Assembly (NCBI RefSeq): GCF_900169485.1
Contig: NZ_LT821227.1
Location: 1,178,001 to 1,242,000, forward strand
Source of the DNA: Phoenicibacter congonensis
GTDB taxonomy: Bacteria > Actinomycetota > Coriobacteriia > Coriobacteriales > Eggerthellaceae
Direction of reading: 5' to 3'
DNA: 64,000 nt
Part shown: piece after piece, positions 1-9,028 of the stretch
How positions within the stretch are numbered: position 1 is the stretch's first letter
How the letters are laid out: every line of letters starts with the position of its first letter
The notes under the pieces: model-generated
What the model was told of the DNA's origin: nothing
Database searches by the model: none
Seen by the model: only the letters and a program-made list of their open reading frames with translations
Translations under genes and position numbers: made by a program

Positions 1-69
1 ATTCTTTTCGTTATTGGCTTTTTCGTGATGCTGAAAGTGCCTGAACTAGATGACCTTAAAGCAGACTAG
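1..69 (+). CDS. C-terminal end of a probable membrane protein (truncated by window start)
   Basis: An open frame runs from base 1 to a TAG stop at 67-69, giving 22 residues. The first nine or so are strongly hydrophobic (ILFVIGFFV), followed by a polar tail ending LDDLKAD. This is how a polytopic membrane protein, for example a transporter, would end with its last transmembrane helix and a short cytoplasmic tail. Family and function cannot be told from so little. The gene converges on the flavodoxin gene at 95-718. Confidence 0.45.
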   Translation: MLFVIGFFVMLKVPELDDLKAD

Positions 70-94
70 GCACTAGCTGTTTAACAACTCTCTG

Positions 95-718
95 TTATCT
101 AATAAAGTTAAACCAGTTGCCACTTTCAAACTCAGGCGGTTTTATGCCTGCTTGCTTTCCCGCCTCAACACAGCGCATTATATAGGTCATGTTCAATGCA
201 AGATTATGCACTGTCTGGGTGCCCTCTTTGTCACTTAAGAATTGCTGATCAGCTTGGCCGAACCCAACGTTCCAATATGACGAGCCAGCGATAATCATTT
301 TCGAAATTCCGAAATATTTGTTCATTACATCGAAAGAAGAACAAGTTCCTGCACGCCTTGCAACAGCAAAACTAGCCCCAACCTTGCCAGCAAAGGCATT
401 GCTTGCACTGTAAAATGCTCTGTCTAGAAAAGACAAAACATGTCCAGATGGATGGGCATAGTAAACAGGTGTTCCAAAGATAAAACCATCAGATTTTCTA
501 GCTTTTGCGATAAATTCATTAACACCGTCATCATCACCAAAAACACACCCTTTTTCGCTACAGCCACCACAAGCTATACAGTCACGAGTTGGACCTTTTC
601 CGACTTGAAAAATCTCAAATTCGATGCCTTTGTTTTGAAACACCTTTCCTGCTTCAGTCAATGCAGCAAAGGTGTTTCCATTCTTGTGGGGGCTACCGTT
701 TAGTGCTAATACTTTCAT
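95..718 (-). CDS. Flavodoxin-family / iron-sulfur flavoprotein-like NAD(P)H-dependent reductase
   Basis: A 207-residue protein with the flavodoxin-like fold. The N-terminus MKVLALNGSPHKNGNT is the FMN-phosphate-binding loop typical of NADPH-dependent FMN reductases. Residues 47-58 carry CIACGGCSEKGC, a compact cysteine cluster (C-x2-C-x2-C-x4-C) like the 4Fe-4S site of archaeal and clostridial iron-sulfur flavoproteins. GTPVYYAHPSG (around residue 83) is the loop that contacts the flavin ring. The ATG at 718 has AGGAG seven bases upstream, so the start is secure. Likely a cytoplasmic electron-transfer flavoprotein; its physiological substrate cannot be inferred. No operon partner is evident, since the neighbours on both sides are separate. 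Confidence 0.8.
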   Translation of the reverse strand: MKVLALNGSPHKNGNTFAALTEAGKVFQNKGIEFEIFQVGKGPTRDCIACGGCSEKGCVFGDDDGVNEFIAKARKSDGFIFGTPVYYAHPSGHVLSFLDRAFYSASNAFAGKVGASFAVARRAGTCSSFDVMNKYFGISKMIIAGSSYWNVGFGQADQQFLSDKEGTQTVHNLALNMTYIMRCVEAGKQAGIKPPEFESGNWFNFIR

Positions 719-793
719 TTGAACTCCTAGATTATGAATTAAATTAGTCCTACAAAGAACATTTTAATACGCATAAATTAACGAATAGTTAAA

Positions 794-1003
794 ATGTTGT
801 AGCCACTTAACCAGCAATTTAGTGTGCTTCTAATTTGTGTCCAAGTCATTTTGACTACAACAACAATTTTTATCCAATTAGAACGACTAAAACTTGACTT
901 AAAAAAACCAAAACCAACAGCCTCACAAATAAAAACTGATTTGGAGGAACTAAGAAAAGATCCTAATAAACTATTTAACTCTAGCAAATTCTTTATTTCT
1001 TGA
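794..1003 (+). pseudogene. Possible small membrane protein remnant with in-frame TAG at codon 3
   Basis: On the plus strand an ATG at 794 is followed by TTG and then an in-frame TAG (800-802). After that, 66 sense codons run to a TGA at 1001-1003. The conceptual product has one hydrophobic segment (FSVLLICVQVILTTTTIFIQ) followed by a charged, helix-like stretch (SQIKTDLEELRKDPNKLF), which looks more protein-like than a random frame. No Shine-Dalgarno sequence precedes the ATG, and no in-frame ATG follows the TAG. A GTG at 824 is the only plausible alternative start. TAG is a normal terminator elsewhere in this window (secA, glyQ, rpmF), so it would block translation. A decayed gene is the best guess; chance is possible. 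The frame overlaps the metG end by 11 bases. Confidence 0.25.
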
Positions 1004-3017
1004 ATTGCGAAGGATGCTTTGGGAAAAAGTCGAAGCGAGGAGGCAAGTCTTTTACCTCATGAACACTAACATCTCCAAAAATTTCAGTTAAAGAAACAAA
1101 GTCTGAATTCCAAGAAAAGAAATCACTGGGGTCTGTGTTCATGCATTCACAAATCAAATCGCAACCAGATGGAGCGAAAGGATGCATCATTAGCGCGCTA
1201 ATCCACGTTAAATACAAGCAATCACAAAGAAGGTGTTGTCTCTCATCACTGCCAGAAGGTGAATCTTTAAGACTTTTTGCGCCATCTGCCCAATATTTTT
1301 GGGCATAACGAACAAACTCATCACACACGCCAAAAACGCTGTGAAGTTCAACTTTTTGCATTTTTTCATCATATGAAACTAGCGCTTGTTGCGCTCTTTC
1401 AACCACATCATCGCTGATCGGACAAATTGGAACATTAGAAGAAAATGAATTAGCAGCCTCGTAAAAGCAACTTCGAGCAAGTCTGTTAAAAACATTGTTA
1501 ATTAGAGCCGCCTCTTTTAGTGCAGGATCAGCAACTCGAGGATCCCTTCTTTTCTCTTCGGTCAAATTTGGGTCAAATGGTTTAGGAGAAAAAGCAACTG
1601 GCTTTAAACCTAGGCCAAGAGAACAAAAATGACATCTGAGCTGGTCGACCGTGTAGTGTTCAAGAAGCTCTTCACCACTTGGAGGTTTTACAGAACCAGA
1701 TGAAGAAGCTTTAGTTTTTCCGAAAAGCAAATGATAATTAGCAATTAGTCTTGTTTGCTTTAACTCTTTTTTAGAACCACCAAACAAGTTTTTATCTTTG
1801 ACTGCATCGAACATCGGAGTTTGAGCAACACCATAAAAATAAAGATTATCTTGGCCTAAAAATTGATAGACCTGTGCATCATCATCACACCAGAAATCTT
1901 GCCAAGCGTCATCAGGTAGTCCAAGTTGTTTGTTTCTTGCAATCGTAAACGAAATGGGTTGCCATAAACTCTCAGGCCAGCACCAAACTGTAAGCCCGTT
2001 GACATCGTCGATTACAGGTGCTTTTACACCCCATTCGATGTTTCCCGTTAGCCTAAAAGGAACAAGAGTTTTTGAAGTTCTGATGCGAATGTGCGCAGAA
2101 TTTAGAACTTCACGTGCGACATCGCGATCTTCGATTGTTTTAAACACGAGTTCAAATGATTGCTTGCCTTTTTGCGCCTCTCTAAATTCATGTTGAGGCA
2201 AATCAGCTGACACAGTTTTATATTCATCAAAAGCCTCATTTTTAACGAATATGATTGGGTCTCCCAAAAACTCCTCAAGTGTTGTGGGGACGATTGAGCG
2301 AACCAAATCATCGTCGCGCAATTCTTCACAATATTTTTTTAGAAACTCAAGATAACTAGGCAAATCGAAGTACCAGTTTTTAACAGGTCTCATCGTTGGA
2401 ACTTCGCCTGTGATTGTCGAGACTGGATTAATCAAATCAGTTGGGTCATATTGATGTCCCAGAGAACACTCATCAGCGTATGCTTCCTCAGATTTGCACC
2501 CCTGAACAGGGCAATGACCATGCACTTGCCGGCCATTTAAAAAGGTTTTTGCCTTTTCGTCATAAAACTGCATCGTCGACTCAAGGTGCAAAGTTCCTGA
2601 GTCATAGAGTGCAGATATGAAGTTTTTTGATAGTTGGGAATGTACTTCAGCAGAAGTTCCAATGTTTGAGCCTTCAAAAATGTCAAGTGAAATGTTGTAT
2701 GCCTTTAAAGTCTCGGCTTGAAGATTGTGATTTCTCATAACATAATCAGAAATTGAACCTTCAAAAGTGCCTGCCTCAACAGCTTTTCTGTAGCCTTCGT
2801 TAATTGGGGATCCAAAGCAGTCGGTTCCTCCAACAAATCTAACGTTGTCTTTTCCAAGCCTGTCGCGCAAGAAACGTGCAAAAGCATCGGCAGGAACAAA
2901 CACGCCACCAATGTGTCCAAAGTGAAGCGCTTTATTTCCATATGGTGTACCAGTCGTTACGACAGCTCTTTTTGGCCAATTGTTCGCTATATCTTGTTTG
3001 TTCCAGATATTTGTCAT
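993..3017 (-). CDS. metG: Methionyl-tRNA synthetase-like class I aminoacyl-tRNA synthetase
   Basis: A 674-residue class I synthetase. HFGHIGG (residues 33-39) is the HIGH signature and GGTDCFGSP is the adjoining MetRS motif. A single zinc knuckle, GHCPVQGCKSEEAYADEC, lies in the connective-peptide region. The position of the KMSKS loop is held by KASSSGSVKPP, so the catalytic second lysine is absent. From memory, a whole family of bacterial class I tRNA ligases annotated as methionyl-tRNA synthetase shares this KASSS loop and the C-terminal ending DFFPKHPSQF, so this is a family trait rather than decay. Whether it is the cell's main MetRS or a paralogue cannot be decided here. The gene starts two bases after the rho stop codon and is probably co-transcribed with rho. 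Confidence 0.78.
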   Translation of the reverse strand: MTNIWNKQDIANNWPKRAVVTTGTPYGNKALHFGHIGGVFVPADAFARFLRDRLGKDNVRFVGGTDCFGSPINEGYRKAVEAGTFEGSISDYVMRNHNLQAETLKAYNISLDIFEGSNIGTSAEVHSQLSKNFISALYDSGTLHLESTMQFYDEKAKTFLNGRQVHGHCPVQGCKSEEAYADECSLGHQYDPTDLINPVSTITGEVPTMRPVKNWYFDLPSYLEFLKKYCEELRDDDLVRSIVPTTLEEFLGDPIIFVKNEAFDEYKTVSADLPQHEFREAQKGKQSFELVFKTIEDRDVAREVLNSAHIRIRTSKTLVPFRLTGNIEWGVKAPVIDDVNGLTVWCWPESLWQPISFTIARNKQLGLPDDAWQDFWCDDDAQVYQFLGQDNLYFYGVAQTPMFDAVKDKNLFGGSKKELKQTRLIANYHLLFGKTKASSSGSVKPPSGEELLEHYTVDQLRCHFCSLGLGLKPVAFSPKPFDPNLTEEKRRDPRVADPALKEAALINNVFNRLARSCFYEAANSFSSNVPICPISDDVVERAQQALVSYDEKMQKVELHSVFGVCDEFVRYAQKYWADGAKSLKDSPSGSDERQHLLCDCLYLTWISALMMHPFAPSGCDLICECMNTDPSDFFSWNSDFVSLTEIFGDVSVHEVKDLPPRFDFFPKHPSQFKK

Positions 3018-3019
3018 AA

Positions 3020-4873
3020 TTACAACTCAAAATTGTCGCCAGAGATGTGTGTTTGTGCCTTCTTAGCTGAACGAATAATAAATTCTGCATTAGAACCAGT
3101 TTGCTTTAAAGACTTAATGAGAACCGACATCGCACGCTCAGTGCTTCCCAAATTAGCAAGAACGCTTCGAACGGCCCAAATCAAAGGCGCCTCTTGAGGA
3201 TCAAGCAAAATCTCTTCTTTACGAGTGCCCGAAGTAATTGGATCGATGGCAGGGAATATTCTCCTGTCGGCAAGATTGCGGTCGAGTTTAAGCTCCATGT
3301 TGCCCGTGCCCTTAAATTCCTCAAAGATAACTTCATCCATTTTAGAACCAGTATCGATGAGCGCAGAAGCAAGAATTGTTAGAGATCCGCCATTTTCAAT
3401 GTTTCTTGCTGCACCCAAAAATCTCTTTGGTGGATAAAGCGCGGTTGAATCAACACCGCCAGAAAGAACACGACCCGAAGCAGGTTGGCCAAGGTTGTAG
3501 GCTCGAGCCAAACGAGTGATGCTGTCAAGCAAAATCACAACGTCTCTTCCCTGCTCGACAAGACGCTTAGCCCTCTCTATCACGAGTTCGGAAACTTGAA
3601 TATGATTTTCACAAGGCATATCAAAAGTTGAAGAAATAACTTCGCCGTGAATTGATCGCTCCATGTCGGTGACTTCTTCAGGACGTTCGTCAACAAGCAA
3701 GCACATTAAATAAACCTCAGGATTGTTTGCATGAATCGAAGCTGCGATGTCCTTCAAAATTGTAGTTTTACCAGCCTTTGGAGGAGAAACAATCAATCCA
3801 CGTTGTCCCTTGCCAATTGGAGATACAAGATCAATGACTCGCGCTGTGATTGTGTCTTTGCCATGCTCCATCAAAAGTCTTTCATCTGGATAAACTGGCG
3901 TCAACTCAGAAAACTTAGGGCGGGAGCACAACTCGTCAACAGGAATTCCGTTGACGCTAATAACAGTTTGAATTGCAGCAAATTTTTCTCCGCTGCGTGC
4001 TGGGCGTGTCTGACCTGTTACGTTATCACCTTTTCTAAGGCCGTTTCTTCTAATCGTTGACAAAGAAACATAAACATCATGCTCACTTGGCAAATAGCCA
4101 TCCATGCGCAAAAAGCCATAGCCGTCAGGAAGAATATCAAGAATCCCTGTTACTTCCATAAAACCTTCAGCAATAGCTAAATTGACATAAATCTTCTCAA
4201 TCATTTCAGCCTTGCGCATGCCTGAAGCATCAATGTTTAATTGTGCTGCTTTTTCACGCAAATCTGACACAGTTAGCGCTTCGAGATCTTCACGCGAAGT
4301 GCTTGGTTCATATTGTGTTTGTTGGCGCTTGTTCCGCTTGCCTTGTTTATTATTTTTCCTGGCAGCATGCCGAGTTTGCGCATCAGAGTCTTGTTCTTTT
4401 TCTAAAGATTCACCCTTTTTTTCATGAGAAGTTTCAACTTCTTCAGTTTTAGACTCAGTGTCAACTTTCTCATCAACATCTGCCTTTTCCTCTTTTAAGT
4501 CTTTTAAAGAAGTGGAAGAGTCTTCACTATCAGAAGAAACCTTCGGGGCATCAGTTGCAGCTGCCTCTTCATCATCAACAGAAGCAGATGAAGTTTTTTT
4601 AGAAACGCGCCTTCTAGTAGGCTTCTTTTCAACTTCATCAGAAGCAGAAGATTTTTCGTCAACATCTTTTTTTGTTGCAGAAGCAGCCTTTTTAGTGCTT
4701 GTTCTTTTGGTAGTCTTCTCAGGCACAGCCGCCAAATCTTTCGCTACTGCCTCTTCGGTTGAAGGTGCTTCTGTGCTCTTGACATCAACCTTTTTTGGCC
4801 TGCCCCGACGCACAGTCTTAGGCTTTTCCTCGGCAACCACCTCTGTTGTTTCTTCTGCTTTTTTTCTAGGCAT
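3020..4873 (-). CDS. rho: Transcription termination factor Rho
   Basis: A 617-residue hexameric RNA helicase that ends transcription. The first ~195 residues are low-complexity, alternating Lys/Arg-rich (RRGRPKK) and Asp/Glu/Ser-rich, as in many actinobacterial Rho proteins. A Rho_N helical module follows ([16 protein letters not shown]), then the cold-shock-like RNA-binding domain ([14 protein letters not shown]), then the RecA-type ATPase with Walker [15 protein letters not shown] and the [11 protein letters not shown] segment. C-terminal residues such as [11 protein letters not shown] agree with the family. The usual length without the insertion is about 420 residues. The ATG at 4873 shares its first base with the stop of the upstream aldolase gene (TAATG), indicating translational coupling. 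Confidence 0.95.
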   Translation of the reverse strand: MPRKKAEETTEVVAEEKPKTVRRGRPKKVDVKSTEAPSTEEAVAKDLAAVPEKTTKRTSTKKAASATKKDVDEKSSASDEVEKKPTRRRVSKKTSSASVDDEEAAATDAPKVSSDSEDSSTSLKDLKEEKADVDEKVDTESKTEEVETSHEKKGESLEKEQDSDAQTRHAARKNNKQGKRNKRQQTQYEPSTSREDLEALTVSDLREKAAQLNIDASGMRKAEMIEKIYVNLAIAEGFMEVTGILDILPDGYGFLRMDGYLPSEHDVYVSLSTIRRNGLRKGDNVTGQTRPARSGEKFAAIQTVISVNGIPVDELCSRPKFSELTPVYPDERLLMEHGKDTITARVIDLVSPIGKGQRGLIVSPPKAGKTTILKDIAASIHANNPEVYLMCLLVDERPEEVTDMERSIHGEVISSTFDMPCENHIQVSELVIERAKRLVEQGRDVVILLDSITRLARAYNLGQPASGRVLSGGVDSTALYPPKRFLGAARNIENGGSLTILASALIDTGSKMDEVIFEEFKGTGNMELKLDRNLADRRIFPAIDPITSGTRKEEILLDPQEAPLIWAVRSVLANLGSTERAMSVLIKSLKQTGSNAEFIIRSAKKAQTHISGDNFEL

Positions 4874-5553
4874 TATTTAACTTTCTCCCAATCGTTTAAA
4901 AACGATTCAATTCCAGCGTCGGTTAATGGATGTTTCACAAGTTTTTTCATGACAGCAAAAGGGACTGTGGCGATGTCCGCGCCAAATAAAGCGCATTGTG
5001 TTACATGATTTGCGCTACGAATGCTAGCTGCTATGATTTCTACCTGCTCTCCATTGACTGTGTTTTTTGTGAAATCATAATTTCCGATTGCTTGAACAAT
5101 TTGTTGCACCTGATCAAGGCCGTCTTCTGAAATGTCATCAAAACGACCAATAAAAGGTGAAATATAACGAGCACCCGCGCGAGCAGCTAATATTGCTTGC
5201 GGAACACTAAAACAAAGAGTCATGTTAACTCTAATTCCTTCGTCAGCAAGAGCTCTAGTTGCAGCTAATCCCTCAACGCAAGTTGGCACTTTAACGACAA
5301 CATTAGGAGCAATTGCAGCTAAAACGCGACCGTCAGCAACTATTTCATCTCGAGTCATAGCGACAGATTCGGCTGAAACTGGGCAATTTTCACCAACAAT
5401 ATCACATATCTTTTTGATGTGATTATGAAAGTCGTCAAGCTTTCCACCAATTCGCGAATAAAGTGTTGGGTTTGTTGTTACGCCAGCTAGAGCCCCCCAA
5501 CTGTTTGCCTCCTCAATTTCTGCAAGGTCGGCAGTGTCAAGAAAGAACTTCAA
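4873..5553 (-). CDS. Transaldolase / fructose-6-phosphate aldolase family protein
   Basis: A 226-residue TIM-barrel enzyme of the small transaldolase (TalC/FSA) family. The start is chosen at the TTG at 5553, giving LKFFLDTADLAEIEEA, which matches the family N-terminus. AGAGAGG lies upstream at good spacing, and the frame further upstream is unrelated leader. VTTNPTLYSR is the substrate loop; VVKVPTCVEGLAA contains the Schiff-base lysine; NMTLCFSVPQAILAARAGARYISPFIGR is the family signature region. It either transfers dihydroxyacetone units in the pentose phosphate pathway or cleaves fructose 6-phosphate; sequence alone does not settle this. With rpiB nearby and split transketolase in the window, a pentose-phosphate role is reasonable. 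It overlaps the rho start by one base. Confidence 0.88.
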   Translation of the reverse strand: MKFFLDTADLAEIEEANSWGALAGVTTNPTLYSRIGGKLDDFHNHIKKICDIVGENCPVSAESVAMTRDEIVADGRVLAAIAPNVVVKVPTCVEGLAATRALADEGIRVNMTLCFSVPQAILAARAGARYISPFIGRFDDISEDGLDQVQQIVQAIGNYDFTKNTVNGEQVEIIAASIRSANHVTQCALFGADIATVPFAVMKKLVKHPLTDAGIESFLNDWEKVK

Positions 5554-5663
5554 GATTTTCCTCTCTGCTAAAGATGTTTTGAGATTTATATTGAAACTAA
5601 GACAGTTAGATAACAAAAGTGAGTATATCACAGAATTTGTTAACTAAAGAAAGTAACTTCGCA

Positions 5664-5948
5664 CTAAGAGTGCTTAATTTGAAACCAAATTCCAAAACCA
5701 ATCGCTGTAATAATGAGTGTTATGGCCGCGCTCAACACAAAAGGCAAGATGTTTGAGTGGTTCAGATCATTAAAAATGAGCATCGAAACAATCATAATCG
5801 CAAGAGAAATTAAAATGCTGAAAATCATCACCGCGGCGTTTAGGCCAGTGCGTGTCGCAACAATTTTTTTAGAAATTTTTAGCGCACCTAAAAGAGGCAA
5901 AAAACCAACAATGCCAATTAAAATGCCAATAAGAATTGCAATTGCCAT
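5664..5948 (-). CDS. Small membrane protein of unknown function
   Basis: A 94-residue protein that I do not recognise. It has three hydrophobic segments: residues 1-22 (AIAILIGILIGIVGFLPLLG), 38-60 (AAVMIFSILISLAIMIVSML) and 68-88 (LPFVLSAAITLIITAIGFGI). A basic loop (KISKKIVATRTG) follows helix 1, which suggests a cytoplasmic loop there. It lies 24 bases downstream of the comEB stop and ends 110 bases before the aldolase start, so it is probably the last gene of the rpiB-comEB group. No motif gives a function. Confidence 0.6.
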   Translation of the reverse strand: MAIAILIGILIGIVGFLPLLGALKISKKIVATRTGLNAAVMIFSILISLAIMIVSMLIFNDLNHSNILPFVLSAAITLIITAIGFGIWFQIKHS

Positions 5949-5972
5949 AATAAGAATGTCCTCAAAAAAGAA

Positions 5973-6434
5973 TTAAAAATCGAAAACACGCATTTTGATG
6001 CCAGACTCTTGAAGTAACTCTCGCGCCAATTTATCATCATAGGGGTTTTGATAAATTATCTCTTCAATGCCTGCATTAATAATCATTTTGGCGCACACAA
6101 TGCAAGGTTGAGTGTTTACATAAATCTTAGAACCTTGAATGTTAATTCCATATTTTGCAGCTTGAATGATTGCATTTTGCTCGGCATGAAGACCTCTGCA
6201 AATCTCATGTCGCTGCCCACTTGGAACACCTAACTTTTCGCGCAAGCACCCTGTTTCGCAACAATGGCGAAGACCAGAAGGAACACCATTATATCCGGTT
6301 GCTAAAATGCGGTTGTCTTTCACAATAACACAACCAACTCCACGACGAAGACAAGTGGTTCTTGTTGCGACATCGTTAGCAAGCTTCATGAAATATTCAT
6401 CCCAGCTAGGACGAGTGTCGTGTTTTTCAGCCAT
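5973..6434 (-). CDS. comEB: Deoxycytidylate (dCMP) deaminase, ComEB type
   Basis: A 153-residue zinc deaminase that converts dCMP to dUMP, feeding dTMP synthesis. The zinc site is visible as HAEQNAI (the His ligand and the catalytic Glu) and PCIVCAKMI (two Cys ligands). The N-terminus [18 protein letters not shown] and the segment [21 protein letters not shown] are typical of dCMP deaminases rather than tRNA adenosine deaminase. Its length agrees with the family. The gene begins three bases after the rpiB stop codon, so the two are almost certainly in one transcript. Confidence 0.9.
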   Translation of the reverse strand: MAEKHDTRPSWDEYFMKLANDVATRTTCLRRGVGCVIVKDNRILATGYNGVPSGLRHCCETGCLREKLGVPSGQRHEICRGLHAEQNAIIQAAKYGINIQGSKIYVNTQPCIVCAKMIINAGIEEIIYQNPYDDKLARELLQESGIKMRVFDF

Positions 6435-6436
6435 GA

Positions 6437-6874
6437 CTATTTCTCCAAATTCATAATTTTTTCAACTCGACCAGTGTGACGGCCGCCTCCAAACTCAGTT
6501 GAGAGAAAAGCGTTAACGCAAGCCAAGTTCTCGTCAAATCTAACAAAACGGCCCGATAACGTTAAAACATTAGCGTCGTTGTGCTCACGCGACAGCGCTG
6601 CGAAATCACTGCGAGTTACATTTGCTGCTCTAATTCCATCTATTTTATTTGCAGCAATCGCCATTCCAATGCCAGTTCCGCAAACTAAAACTCCAAACCT
6701 AGCACTACCATCTGCTACTGTGTGAGCAAGCCTTGCAGCATAGTCGGGGTAATCAACACGTGAATCGTTATTAGGTCCGAGGTCTAAAACCTCATAACCC
6801 TCTTTCTCTAAAGCCTCTTTTAGCTTCTCTTTCTGCTCAAAACCAGCATGATCGGAAGCAAATGCAATTTTCAA
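6437..6874 (-). CDS. rpiB: Ribose-5-phosphate isomerase B
   Basis: A 145-residue RpiB/LacAB-family sugar-phosphate isomerase that interconverts ribose 5-phosphate and ribulose 5-phosphate. The N-terminus [18 protein letters not shown] and the phosphate-binding segment [21 protein letters not shown], with its catalytic Cys, are diagnostic. The start is a TTG at 6874 preceded by AAGGAACTATC. It heads a tight cluster with comEB and lies 23 bases downstream of tsaC. The same arrangement (Sua5/tsaC followed by rpiB) is common in Gram-positive bacteria. A LacA/LacB subunit is unlikely because there is only one copy and no lac genes nearby. Confidence 0.92.
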   Translation of the reverse strand: MKIAFASDHAGFEQKEKLKEALEKEGYEVLDLGPNNDSRVDYPDYAARLAHTVADGSARFGVLVCGTGIGMAIAANKIDGIRAANVTRSDFAALSREHNDANVLTLSGRFVRFDENLACVNAFLSTEFGGGRHTGRVEKIMNLEK

Positions 6875-6897
6875 GATAGTTCCTTATCCTAGATGTT

Positions 6898-7461
6898 TTA
6901 TCGAAGCGTCACAGGCACATCACCTGTGCAGTCAATTATAGTTGAAGGAATTCCACTAGCATCTTTGCATTGTCCATGCAAACAAGTCAAAGCATATCCC
7001 AAGTTGTCCAGAAAACCGCTTTGGACATCATCTAAAAATCTTGGAGGTTTTTCACCTGTGTAATTTGCTGAACTAGCAGCGATTGGACACCCCAGTGAAG
7101 TTATAACTTTTCTAACGCAAGCGCACTTAGGCAGCCTTAAAGCAATGGTGTCAAGTCCACACAAAAAACTTAATGGCACATTTTCTGAAGCCTCAAAAAT
7201 CAAGGTCATTGCACCAGGCCAGCCTGTAGCCATTAACTCATCGACGTAGTCAGGCACATTTTTTGCATAAACTTCAACTTCATCTTTGCTAGCAATTAGC
7301 CAGGCCACCGGCTTGTTCGGATCACGTCTCTTAAATTCATTGACGAGTGAAGCTGAGCTTGCATCGCGAACAGAAACTCCGCATCCATAAACTGTGTCAG
7401 TTGGAAAACCAACCACTTCCCCATCTCTCAAATGTTCAACAATAGTTTCTAAAGGTGACAT
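6898..7461 (-). CDS. tsaC: L-threonylcarbamoyladenylate synthase (Sua5/YrdC/YciO family)
   Basis: A 187-residue YrdC-domain protein, the enzyme that makes threonylcarbamoyl-AMP for the universal t6A37 modification of ANN-decoding tRNAs. GFPTDTVYGCGVSV (residues 18-31) is the substrate-binding loop, KRRDPNKPVAWLI carries the conserved Lys-Arg pair, and PGAMTLIF, IALRLP and AASSANYTGE are the remaining family blocks. It lacks the C-terminal Sua5 domain, so it is the short TsaC form. The ATG at 7461 has GGAG six bases upstream. It may be the first gene of the tsaC-rpiB-comEB group. Confidence 0.9.
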   Translation of the reverse strand: MSPLETIVEHLRDGEVVGFPTDTVYGCGVSVRDASSASLVNEFKRRDPNKPVAWLIASKDEVEVYAKNVPDYVDELMATGWPGAMTLIFEASENVPLSFLCGLDTIALRLPKCACVRKVITSLGCPIAASSANYTGEKPPRFLDDVQSGFLDNLGYALTCLHGQCKDASGIPSTIIDCTGDVPVTLR

Positions 7462-7588
7462 CTAAACTCCAAATATGATTGATTTAGTAAATAATACTTA
7501 TTTCTGTATAAATTGTGATGAGAGGAAAATCAACGAGTGATTAAGATTTGAAAAAATCAACTCTCACAACCCAAGAATCTAACCACCA

Positions 7589-8776
7589 CTAGACGAGCTG
7601 AGCTGTCGATTTGCCTGCTCTCCAACCACTTTCAAAACACCACGTGAGGTTATATCCACCACAAGGCCCATCAATGTCTAGCACTTCCCCACAAGCGAAA
7701 ATCTTATGATTAACAACTTTCTCTAAAGGCATTACTTCAAGAGTAGAAGGTGAAACATAATTAACATCTATTCCGCCGCGCGAAACTTGACTTAACTTCT
7801 CATCCTTAAAAACTTCATCAACGGTAAGCTCAAACGAGGTGACTAAATTAAAAACTTCTTCAAAAGAATCCTGTTTTTTGATCCTGGTCTTGATTAATCT
7901 TGCTAAATTTTCATGCAGAAAACCCTTGAAGAATAAATCAACATCTCCGCTACATTTTTCATAACGCGCCTGCAAATGGTTTTTAATGTCATCGGCCACA
8001 ATAGGCGAAGCAAAATCTAGAACAAGCTTATCACCTGATAAAACATAACGAGAGGCATTAAAAGTTACTATGCCAGAAATACCATATTTTCTAAATTGGA
8101 CTTCCCCATCTTCTTCAAAAACTAACTGTTCGAAATCTTTATCCTTGGCAGAATCACAAAAAACAGCGCTTTTGTTTGCTTCTTTTAAAGTGCGAATAAC
8201 TTTGAGGTTTACGCGAGAACGAACATTATCTGCAACTGAAACATTTTCCCTAGTTTTTATCGGGCACAAAACTCGCCTCATTGGAAAACATTTAATGCCT
8301 GATAAAAGATCAGTACAAGCTCTGTGCCCTGTTGCAATTATCACTGCATCAAAATCGCAAAGTTCACTGATGAAAGAAATTTGCCTATCTGCGACAACTT
8401 TTACATCTGATTTGCCAAGCGCCCCGACTAAAACATCTCTAACGCTGCTAGCTTTGTTCGAAAGCGGGAACATCAAGCCAGCATCATTAACCATCCATTC
8501 AAGCCCAAATGATTCAAGTATCGAAACAACGTCTTCTCCAAGGTCGCTAAATCTTCTGAATTCATTAACAAAATGCGGGTTGTTGAAACGATCAATATCT
8601 AGAACAACATTAGAGAAGTTGCAGCGCCCATTGCCAGTTGCCAAAATAGTTTTGCAAACATCTTTTAATGACTCAAATAAAAAAATATTACCGTCATGTT
8701 TAGAATGCAAAGAAGCAGAAATTGCCGCGACAATTCCTGCTGGACCAGAGCCAATTATGGCAATATTCTTTGACAT
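7589..8776 (-). CDS. HI0933/YhiN-family FAD-dependent oxidoreductase
   Basis: A 395-residue flavoprotein. The N-terminus IAIIGSGPAGIVAAISA is a Rossmann GxGxxG FAD-binding motif, TGNGRCNFSN is the hallmark of the HI0933/YhiN family, and the C-terminal FACGEVLDIDGPCGGYNLTWCFESGWRAG is the second FAD-binding block. The family is widespread but its reaction is not established, and nothing here narrows it. The gene starts five bases after the stop of a glutaredoxin gene, so the pair may act in one redox process (inference). No clear Shine-Dalgarno precedes the ATG, which suggests coupled translation. Confidence 0.85.
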   Translation of the reverse strand: MSKNIAIIGSGPAGIVAAISASLHSKHDGNIFLFESLKDVCKTILATGNGRCNFSNVVLDIDRFNNPHFVNEFRRFSDLGEDVVSILESFGLEWMVNDAGLMFPLSNKASSVRDVLVGALGKSDVKVVADRQISFISELCDFDAVIIATGHRACTDLLSGIKCFPMRRVLCPIKTRENVSVADNVRSRVNLKVIRTLKEANKSAVFCDSAKDKDFEQLVFEEDGEVQFRKYGISGIVTFNASRYVLSGDKLVLDFASPIVADDIKNHLQARYEKCSGDVDLFFKGFLHENLARLIKTRIKKQDSFEEVFNLVTSFELTVDEVFKDEKLSQVSRGGIDVNYVSPSTLEVMPLEKVVNHKIFACGEVLDIDGPCGGYNLTWCFESGWRAGKSTAQLV

Positions 8777-8781
8777 TTTAA

Positions 8782-9018
8782 TTAAAGTTTAGAATTCATA
8801 AATTGAATGATGTCCATTGACTCATACATTGCTTCACCATCAATAACAAGACAAGGGACTTGCTTTTTGCCGCCAATTTTCTCGAGCTCTAAAGCGTTAG
8901 TTTCTTCGTCGGTGCTTTTCATTTCACACTCAATGCCTGATTTGTTCATGAAACGAAGAACGCGCTGACAGAATGGACAGCCTTCACGATAGTAGAGAAC
9001 ACAATTTTCGAGTTTCAT
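8782..9018 (-). CDS. Glutaredoxin-like protein
   Basis: A 78-residue thioredoxin-fold protein. CPFC (residues 15-18) is the redox-active dithiol. KQVPCLVIDGEAMYESMDII contains the cis-proline and the glutathione- or partner-binding segment of glutaredoxins and of N-terminal GST-like domains. The length is that of a minimal glutaredoxin. AGGAGG lies just upstream of the ATG at 9018. It overlaps no gene but is tightly followed by the HI0933-type flavoprotein, and it lies ten bases downstream of the amino-acid symporter. Confidence 0.85.
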   Translation of the reverse strand: MKLENCVLYYREGCPFCQRVLRFMNKSGIECEMKSTDEETNALELEKIGGKKQVPCLVIDGEAMYESMDIIQFMNSKL

Positions 9019-9028
9019 AGTAGCCTCC

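Noticed and set aside
794-802. Reassigned TAG codon or stop-codon read-through linked to the SPT release factor
   Set aside because: TAG ends secA, glyQ, rpmF and the GH25 and NSS genes in this window, so it is an efficient ordinary stop.
778-987. Minus-strand 69-residue open frame in the gap before metG's end
   Set aside because: It lacks a ribosome-binding site and its residues look like the complement of the plus-strand frame at 794-1003, which is more protein-like.
4458-4880. Plus-strand 140-residue Ser/Phe-rich frame opposite rho
   Set aside because: It is the antisense of the low-complexity Lys/Glu/Asp/Ser part of rho; such repeats leave the opposite strand open by composition.
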